Source: Pomphorhynchus laevis
Taxonomy: Eukaryota > Acanthocephala > Palaeacanthocephala > Echinorhynchida > Pomphorhynchidae
Assembly (NCBI GenBank): GCA_012934845.2
Contig: WNNJ02002543.1
Location: 186,001-250,000 of the forward strand
Length of the DNA: 64,000 nucleotides
Reading direction: 5' to 3'
Position numbers and translations under genes: made by a program
Notes under the pieces: generated by a model
Seen by the model: only the letters and a program-made list of their open reading frames with translations
Told to the model about the DNA's origin: nothing
The model's database searches: none
Shown: positions 33,131 through 43,300 of the stretch, in pieces
Layout of the letters: each line of letters opens with the position of its first letter
How positions within the stretch are numbered: the stretch's first letter is position 1

Positions 33131-34304
33131 CCCATGTACTAATTTTGTTTAATAAAATCTTTATTATTATCTTTTATTGAAATAACGTACAATTTATATG
33201 CAATGAAAATTGAACGTACAACATGATATGCAATAAATTGTAATTTATTTAAAATTTTTCTTTGAAATTCGCCACGGAACTTTCACTCACCCTCAAATTT
33301 ATACGATTGTGTTCAAGTGATATAATTAGTATCAGTTTCATTCGATAAATCGCAATCATTTCATATTGCAAATGTTTATTAGCGTATCATATTTTTAACA
33401 TATCACTTTAATGCTTAAGATATTACTTAGTAGATAATTTTCTTTGCATAAAAATAGCTCTTTGTGAATAATTATTTGATTCTATATGTAATAACATTCT
33501 TATTGTGTTATTGTTAAGTAAAAATTAAATTCCAACAATTACGAGCAATTAGAACTAATCAAATATCTTAACAACAATCAATAATTATTATGTTAAAGTA
33601 ATTGTTCATAAATAGGTAACAATAAAAATTGTTTTTGTTGTCGTCGGTTAATATTTTCTATTTTGAAAAACCACTATATGATAATCTTCAATTCGTCTTT
33701 TTACGTTTTGTCACGACCTAAATGACTAGCTTTTGCAAACAATTGAAATCTTAGTTTTTTTGCAACATTACTTAAGTACCCCATAGGCGCTCGTCAACCT
33801 GCAATCTAAAAGATAAATATTGACCAGCTTCAGGCATCATATTGTGAGAGAGAATTAATCCAGCTTGAAACAGTCTGCTGTCAAGTTACAAACTTTCCAT
33901 ATTCTTCAAAGTATGATGGGTAGCAACCATAAATGCTCTTGCACTAACTCGACTCTGCTGTTCATCTATAGCATATCTGCAAAATAATTTGTAAGGCATG
34001 TAGGAATAAATCAAACATATTTAAAAAGTTTTGTATTTACTTTAATAAACTAAATTCTGTATCGTTTATTTTACATCTAGTGGCTTTTTATTTAATGTGA
34101 TATCATAAAAATAGTTTTATGATGTACCTTAAAAAGATGTTATGGTTGTTTAAATAATTTTCTTGCAATTTAGTTATTAATATAATAGTGTTTTGATGAA
34201 TCTAACTTTGTAAAGCAACTATTTTTATTTATTTGTTAATAATCATAAACGAATCGTTTCATTGTTGTTAAAATAACGTTTTTCCTATATTTCTTTCATT
34301 GCAG
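33131..34304. other. AT-rich region upstream of the DNAJC3-like exons
   Basis: The signal-peptide exon and promoter of the DNAJC3-like gene should lie here or further upstream, but no ATG followed by a convincing hydrophobic segment and a phase-1 donor was found. The only coding-like segment is a possible minus-strand exon at 33886-33976. Confidence 0.5.
33886..33976 (-). CDS. Possible terminal exon of an unrecognised minus-strand gene
   Basis: Minus strand: a good acceptor (ttattttgcag) ends at 33977, followed by an open 30-codon segment, phase 1, reading YAIDEQQSRVSARAFM, then VATHHTLKNMESL and a stop at 33888-33886. Composition is less AT-rich than the flanks. I do not recognise the protein. 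Upstream exons would lie within or beyond the DNAJC3-like gene on the opposite strand. It could also be a remnant of a dead gene copy. Confidence 0.3.
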
Positions 34305-37300
34305 CTCAAACCAATGTTGAAAACAGTGATCGATTGAGACATGAAGGCGTAGAACAACTTAAACGCGGAAATATCTTAAAATCAATAGAATTATTACAGA
34401 CGGCGGTAGGTAAGGCTGTGCTCAAAAATATAATAAATTTTCTTGATTATTATTCATTCTTTGGATTTTTAACTTTCATTACATTGAAATGATAACAAAT
34501 CTGATATGTTTTAATAATTTTGTTAGACATATATATAATATATATTTATATTTATTAATTATTATTTTATTTGAATATATTTTATTTATTAATAAAATAA
34601 TTAATTTTTTTATTAGTGGAGAGAGTGAAGAAAATGTTTATTTAATCGAATTTTCAATAGTTTACTGTTATCATCTTCAAGAGTAAATGTTACAAAATAT
34701 GTAAAAATATGTAAAAATATTTTGTAACATTTACTCTTGAAGATGATAGCAGTAGGCTATTGAAAATTCGATTAAATAAACATTTTCTTCACTCTCTCCA
34801 CTACTAAATAATCTGATATGAGTGAACAATCAATTTATAATACAATTAATTTTATAAATATTTTTTTTAATTTTATATTTTTTCAAAATAAATATACAGA
34901 CGAGAATTTTTTCAAGACAGAGAATATACGCGGCTGATGAAAATTAAGCAACGTTAATACTTTGTTTAATCATTTGATAAAATTGTCTAATAAAAATAGA
35001 TAACATATATTCATATATACGATATATGCATATATATAAATAATATTAATAGATATATTCATATATAAAAGATATATTTAATATCCATACATTTTAAAAT
35101 ATAAATAAGTGCTTGAAATTATGCTAATGGTAGAAATAAAAATTGATTTTTAATTAACGATTTGAACATAATTTTAATTACTTTCATGTCATCAGTTTAA
35201 TATAATGTCGTTATATCATTTCCTTTTTGTTAATAGCTGTCGTTAATAAAAAAATTCAATTTAGTGAAATATCGAAATCAACCTTATTTAAAATGCCGTA
35301 TTCGGTGTTTTCTTTCGCTTTAAACAAGAATTTAAAGAGTGAGATAGCTTTAATTCCTTTAAATAGGAATTGAAGTTATCTCACTTACAGCCAAATTCAA
35401 AAGCTTAATTATTTTGCTTTTCGTTTAAAAATATATTTTTCTACCTGTTATTTTGTCTTTGTATCTTCTATTACATAGATATGGATTCTAACAATCATTT
35501 GGCAGTATATAACCTGGGTACTGCATACTACGCAAATCGGAATATTCGTAAAGCAAAGCAGTTGTTTTATAAGGTCCTTCAATTAAGAAGTGATTTTTAT
35601 GAGGTATGTAATCATAGTAAAAATATTTAAATGCTTTTAATTTGCATTGTAACTTTTAAATAATCATTTGCATTACATTTACGTTCAAGAATCGTCCATA
35701 TTAGCTGCCGCCCTCTACATTTCTTATAATTAGAAACTGTTTCTTTGCAATTAAGTTTTTTAATTAAGAGTTCACTGCTTATTTCTTCTTCTTTTAATGC
35801 AAGATATCAAGTCTGATTTATTAGCGATTTGCTTTTAAATATATTGTTACCTTCACGAAATGTTCTTAAGCATACACATTTCAGAATACACACATTTTGA
35901 CTGGACATGAAAATTTTAGCATTGGCCCAACTGCATTCATTATTTTTCGTATACTGCAAAGTATAGAAAACTACATGCTAAAATTGTCCTAATTATCACT
36001 GAACAAAAGAATTTGAATGCTGTTCTTGAATATTCATAAAATGTTTGACATTTTATATATCATTATCACCTAGGTTTTCTGATTTTTTGTTTAATTCATA
36101 GATCCATGTATACATTTTTAAAATCATTTTAAGTTCGTTTGAATCCAAGAACGTGTTTAGGTTCGTCCACATCTGGTAGAGCTATGTGTAAGACAAGGAC
36201 ATCTCGATGAAGCTTTACAGAATCTAAATGAAATGGTTTGTTTTTTAGTCTCAATTTTCATAACATTTCTTGATATTTTGTTATATGGGCATGTGTTTCT
36301 GAAACAAATAAAAATAAACTACATTTGCTGTTTCTATATGCATGTTTATTATTACGGGCTTTCACGCTATCATATAAAAGGTTTTTTTTGTTACTTTTTA
36401 TGTTCTTATATAGTGCCTAAAAAATAATTTATCTGTGATCATATCATCTCCCTTCAATATAGTTCCTATTTAAACATAATTAACGCTACAATTGACAACA
36501 ACCATGTTTTTTGTGAGCTAAAAAATAATGCTGAATGTACTCGCATTGTTGTACTCTCATCATCAGTGAGCCCACGCTTACATTTCGTGTTTCTTCACGA
36601 AATGTAGGCGTGAGCTCTTTGCTGATGATGTTCACCCACGCTGATTTTGTATTGTACAGTAATGCTGATAGGATTAAAAGAACCATACGATGATAATTTA
36701 AAAACCGACCAATTAAGCAAAATAGCTCGTGTAAGCAATGAATTTTTACAATTATAATTTATATTTTAGTTTTTTAATTAGCAAATTATTCTTTAAAAAT
36801 ATATTATTACAATTTTTCTAATTGCAAAAATATTAGAAATTACATTTTACATGAGTTTAGTATAAATGCTCTCTCTACATTATAATTTTGCTTGCCAAAC
36901 ATTAGAAGTTACATCGTTAATTAGGTTAAACAAAATTACTTGCAATCATTTATGGTAAATACTCTGCAAGCATAAACTTTATATTATATCGTCAATATTA
37001 TTATGGTGGTCAACAAACGATCTCTTTCGATAATTACGAGGAACCATCAACATTTGAGCAAATTAGATACACTTATTACTAAAATTTATACCCTATATTA
37101 TTTCTGTTAAGATAATGATAGTTTTAAATTTATTCGTTTATACGTAGATTATTTTGGAGGTAATTATTTATTCATAACTTTTAAGAACGATTTTTTATTA
37201 AATTTTGAAATTTCTGTGATTCAGATCTTTGATTGTAGGATCTATCCTCATAATATGCTAACTATACAAATGTTCAGTAATCGCACAAATGAGACATTAA

Positions 37301-40300
37301 CTAGAGTGTTACAGTGTATGTTATATTTATAAAGATAAATTATTTAAAAATTATATTATTGTTAAAAATATGTCCATCTGATATTTAACTATTCATATTT
37401 ATTAAAATTATTATTTGGTTGTATAATATAAAAATATTCGTAAATGCTTCATTAGGTGTGTGTGAATAAAACATTTTTTAATTTTTATTAGTAGTGATAA
37501 AATGTCCATTTTAATATTTATGGAATGACCAACTTATAAATTCAAAAAAGGAATTTGTTATTAATATTTTATTGACAAATGTCGACTGCATCGGAATAAA
37601 ATTACATTTAGAAATACTAGATATTTTATTAAACATTTTTAATGTAATTTTATTATCATGATGTTGACAATGAACCAATTCGTTTTTATATATACTTTAA
37701 TATATATTCTTTTAACGTGGTTTCTTGTTTTTATGTTGATTATTTTGATGGCTTTACATACAGAGCAAATTTATATTTGCTTGTTATTAAAGCATTGTAC
37801 TGTGATTTTAAAATGTATTTTTCTTTAATATATCATTACACAAAACGTTTTGCTTCCATTATTATTCTCACAATGATTAATTAAATCAGTTCTTATCAGG
37901 GTTCATTCAGGACACAGATGTTCTAAGATTGTATTAGGTACATTTACTAAACTAGAAGCGTCTAATTGTATTTTTAATAACACTGAAGCCTTGAACGAGT
38001 TCAAAAGTGCATACATTTTAGAATTATATGCAAATATCGATTTTAATTTATACATAAAATATACAAAATTTTGATTAGCCATATAGTGAATCATGTTAAC
38101 ATACTCATAAAATACATGTATTCCATGAAATACAATGTACTCATGGAATATTTTTAATTTTGTATATCGTTTTCTATAAAATTTTACCGCCAATTAAATG
38201 TTTACCTTTATGAATTTATTAAAATTTTATAAGAGTATTTATTATTCGAATTTAGCAAAAAATGGATGCTGATAATTTACACTCAATTAGTGAACAGATT
38301 GAACGAGTAACACAGTTAAATATAAAGTTGAAAAAGGCACTAGATATTCATACGAAGCAAACTGATTTCAACACTGCCCTCATAATTTACAGCGAATTAT
38401 TACAGGTATGTGTTTTAAAATAATTGTTTAAAACGCATGTTTAATTAAGAGAATATTTATACGAATGTATACATTTTACTTTATAATATGAATGTATGTG
38501 ATTGCATATTCGGCGCTGTGTATTTAGACATATTGTTCTTTCGGTAAGGATATAAGTAGAAAACATCAGAAATTAGTTTCTCGGAAATATATTCATTTTT
38601 ACTCTGGCATTGTAAATCTCAAAATTTAGTTATCTTTTATCTTGTTAATGCGTTTCATAATGAGTTTTCTAGTTAAAACTCAAAGGATATTTTGTAATTA
38701 ATTAGCATTTAGCAATTCGTAATATCGTTCGTGATTTTAAGGTTATGCCTGTATGCAATAATTGTATTTATGGCTGTTTGGTGGCTGTGCAATTAAACTG
38801 ATTTTGAAACTACCACAAATACTGTTGCGAGACATTACTTTTTTAATTTTACAATAAAATCATTTATTTGTTAATTAGTATTTGACGATCATTTTTATTG
38901 ATTTTTAATTCATTGATATTTCTTTAGGACTGTGACCTAGCTGAAACACTTTATCAAAAGAGATCTGATTGCTATTTGAAACTTAACCAGCGGAACGACG
39001 CTGTTGACGATCTCCGTCATATTATATCTATTTATCCAGAAAACAAGGACATTATGTTTGTTGTTGCCGATATCTACTTTAAAGATGGTTTATTTAACGA
39101 AGGAATGAAGTAAGTACTTGTATATAAATAGATGTTTACGCGTAAAAGATAAACTACCAGTTAAAGTATTCAACATGGTTTACAAGTATATAAACGTTTG
39201 TTATATATCATTATTGTTGATACCGGATCGACCTAAGAACAATCTGCTCGATAATCGGCTCGACAATCTGCTTAACAACTAAGTTCGGTTTATTTGCTAA
39301 ACAACTAAGCCGAACAGGATACTTCCATTACTTTGATCACGCTTTTCTAATTTTGATTCTTATCGTTTAATTTATGTTGCCAATATTTGTTATTTGATCT
39401 TTATTTTACAGAATAGGTAAGCAAATTACCGGTAATTAATCGCTCGCATCACGAAAAAGCATTATTCATCATATGAATTTCGATTCAATCCCCACTCGTG
39501 TTATAGTTATGTCATTACACCGACGCTCTTGATATTTTTGTAAATTTATTTATATAAATTTTATTTTCTATTTTTTTTAAATTTGTATAATACCTATCAG
39601 TTTTTCCTTTTTGTAATTTAGTTGGATAAAGCGTTGCTTGAAGGAGGACCAAGCCAATGAGCAATGTCGTCCGATCTATAAACTGTATAGGCCGGTGCAG
39701 CTTAACGAGACCAAAATAACAAAGGCCATTAACAATAACCAATGGGAAACATGTTTGGATATCTGTGAAAGCACTCTTCGCTTTCTTGAGAAAGAAAATA
39801 TACCGAATGCTTTAAAATCGTACTTACTATCTTACAAGTGCCGATGCTCACTGCATGCAAGTATTCTAAAAAATAATTCAAAAATTATGATTAAATGATT
39901 TAAATTAGAAGCGATATATAACGCTAATCTCATTGAATTTATTTCAACGTTAAATATGGATATCATTCTAGTCATGTTTGTAATGTCCTTTAATATCATT
40001 GATAGAAAATTGGACTTATGTATGTGTTCGATCGACTCCTGTTCTGGAATTAGTTGAATATACATTAAGCTTATTTACTCCTGCATATATGACGCTGCTT
40101 TTTGGCTAGATACGTGCTTTCTTTGAATACTTTTAATTACAATTTTTTTTATTATCCACATCGTATAGGTTTCCTTAATCGGTAAAATTAGTCCCAAAAT
40201 CATCAATACGTTTTTTTATTGCATATGCAGATTATATTTTACAAAGAATCAACCAGTCAAATGTCAATACATACCTTATACTGTGCAAGCAACTCCAAAT

Positions 40301-43300
40301 CTAAACTAGCGGCCATATATAATATTAAACAATAGTATTGTTTTAAATAGTTGATAATGGTCCATTGTTGATAAAGAATCATTGGAGCTGGATCAAAGAA
40401 AATAGGAAAATTTATTAAGCATCTTTTAGCGAAATATCAATAAAAAATTTCCTCTTTTTAATCCAAGTCCAATAATTCTTTATCAATAGCATTATACGCG
40501 TCAGCAATAGCATTATAATCGTTTGTTAAGAGTAGTATAATACTATTGTTTAATACTATATATCTGCATTGCAATGGTTTATCCTCGACAGCGATCTAGT
40601 AGCTAATTATATATGTAATTTTTAATAAACCGAACGCCTAAAGATAGATCCGATAATCCTGAACAGCGGTTAATATTGCTTACCATATATATTTAATTAT
40701 ATATTCATTCACGATGTCACACAGGCAATCGAAACGACCAGTGAGTACCTCATTCTACTGATGAGTGTTGCCGGGTACTCATCATTTCAATGCTGAAGTG
40801 GTCGTCTAGAAGTGACATGATGATTGAAAGTTGTGAATCGAAGTCCAGTCTATCAAGCAACACCATTTAATATAAATGCCGTATTTCGTGATAAATCCTG
40901 AACCGTTGTCTACTCAGCACATCTGTGCACTACTATTATATATAATTTGAAGTATACGGAAAATTGCAAAATAAATCGGGGAAGATGTTTAAAGATGTTT
41001 CGCCCCTTTTCAGAGCTTTTTCAATCTACAACAAAAAAAAATAAAGCAGTTGATTACAAGCGTCAGATTTTGGATCTTTAAAATTATGGTCAGGGTTACA
41101 GCTGATTTCAAACTCCGTATGCAACATCCCGATCAAAGTTTCTTCTTTCCGCAATCGCTCATTGTCATTAGTTATGCCGCTATGCACAATTGTGTAATTC
41201 ATGCAATCAAAATTCCCATGCTGTATGCAGTGACGAATTGCTCCGTCGTTAATGTTGGATAAACGATAATGTGAATTACGAATATTCATTCATGAATTTA
41301 TCATAAGCTTTGTGCATGGCAGTGCGTATTGTAGTTTAACCATGCATCATGTATTAAATTCCTTTTAATAGAATTGCTGTTTAACATGGACACTTTCAAG
41401 TGTACAAATATATAAAATATAATTTGTTGTTACAACTGCCATAAACACCCGGCAGCATTCTATATATCCCCATCAGATCAAGAAATAGAACCGAATTATT
41501 CTCGCAATATTTGAAGGCGCTACGTATGCCCAGTGATCCTATGTGTGACGACAAACTTCAACAACGGTATACGCGTTTCGCTCTTACGGAGCTCATCAGT
41601 ACCGTGACTTTAATAATCATCCATTGGCACCTTAACACACGCTTAAACAATGTCTAAAGCTCGAAAAACAGAACTACCCTTAATCTGAATCATCAGAGGA
41701 AATTTAGCATAAGCTCTGTGCATGGCAGTGCGTATTGCGGTTTAACCATGCATCAGGAACTAAATTCTTTTTAATATAAATGCTGTTTTAGAGGGACACT
41801 TTCAAGTGTACAAATATATATATAAATTATAGCTCCGTTAGAGCAAAACGCGTCTACCGTTGTTGAAGCTTGTCATCACACATAGGGTGACTACATATGT
41901 AGCGACTTTGAATATTGCGAGAATAATTCGGTTCTATTTCGTGGTCTTATAGGGATATATAGAATGCTGCCTGGTGTTTATGCCTCCTAATGAGGAAAAC
42001 ATAGTGATTTTTTTTATGAGTACACCGTTGGGTGTCCTAGGGCAGATGTATCAACAAATTATATTTATATATTTGTACACTTGAAATTGTTCCTGTAAAA
42101 CAGCATTTCTATTAAATAGAATTTAGTGCCTGATGCATGGTTAAACTGCAATACGCACAGCCATGCACAGAGCTTATGCTAAATTCCCTCTGATGATTCA
42201 GATTAAGGGTAGTTATGTTTTTCGAGCTTTAAACACTGTTTAAGCGTGTGTTAAGGTGCCTATGGATGATTATTAAAGTTACGGTACTGATGAGCTCATT
42301 CAGAGCGAAGCGCGTTTACCGTTGTTGAAGTTTGTCGTTACACATAAAATGATTGGGCATACGTAGTCTAGTAGTTGTGTTGATACGTCGATTTCTTGTC
42401 GTGACCAATTTTTGTTAATCGATTTTATTTCTATAGACTTAATATCCTTCAAATTATCTATGGACTATAGAGTGAATTTAATATCTAAAGTACCAATTGT
42501 GTTAGTTGATTTCATATATTTTTAATAGATTCGAATTTCTGTAAAAAAATAATCAGTGCTCTCGATTAATGAGTCGGTTAGCTTTAATACTGGAAATAAT
42601 TTTTCCTGTAGAAATCTAGAGATCGATTATCTATCTTGCTAGAGGATATGAAACAATTAACTTTTCATGTATTACCTTTACAGAGTATTTAGAATTGAGT
42701 CTTTTATCTTGCATATGCTTGTTTCGTGTTCATTTATATCAATTTTGACATAACTGGATGATTGTAGACTTCTCAACCCTTCATTTATATAGTCAGACCT
42801 ATTCCATACCACAATTTTCAGCCTTTAGCTGTAGTCATTATCTTTATATTCTTTTTTCATATTTTATTTAAAACTTTCCACTTTAATTTGCTCAAATTGT
42901 TCACGCTGATGTGGTTGGGATGTGTACCAACATATTTTTGAATGGCCCTGTCTTACAGATTTATTCTTATATTCAATGTTTATTGTATTTTCTGAATTTG
43001 GGAACATCTTGTTTGATGCTAACTTTAAAGTATCTATTAATTGGAAACGATTAAATTCTCGTGGACTTAGTACAAAGTTCATATCCAGTGATAAAACTTC
43101 AATATAATCTTGGGTTAGAAGTTCATTATGTATGTTAATAACATTCAATGTGTTAATAACATATTTTTTAAATACCCATCTTCTTTCGTATTTTAAAGCA
43201 ACGATTGCACTGGTTATCTTAATTCATAAATTCTTCCGGAGAGACATTATTTTCGTCGTGGTAACATTTAGCGTACAAAAAGTTGATCTTGTTTTTATTG

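Larger units (their letters stand above)
41280..42385. repeat. Inverted pair of about 460-bp Penelope-type repeats with hammerheads
   Basis: From about 41830 leftward (minus) and rightward (plus), the same unit is read: gtgtacaaatata, catgcatggttaaac, cagtgcgtattg, gattcagattaagggtag, then a hammerhead, then ttgttgaagtttgtcg and a C-terminal tract. On the plus strand the post-cleavage sequence recurs at 41853 and 42316, about 463 bp apart, so one full unit lies between two ribozyme sites. This is the layout of the repeats (pLTRs) that flank Penelope-like elements, and RT relics of that class lie just to the right. Confidence 0.65.

Noticed and set aside
37903-38193. 96-codon minus-strand ORF in a DNAJC3-like intron
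   Set aside because: Composition follows the AT-rich background, there is no recognisable domain, and no neighbouring exon-like segment on that strand.
39861-39862. GT two bases after the chosen GC as the donor of the 4.7-kb intron
   Set aside because: It shifts the phase so that the next exon reads a stop (TGA) within three codons; the GC donor keeps frame and family alignment.
42864-43148. Possible extra DNAJC3-like exon on the opposite strand of the long intron
   Set aside because: Motifs fit a Penelope-type RT N-terminus, and the host protein is already continuous without it.
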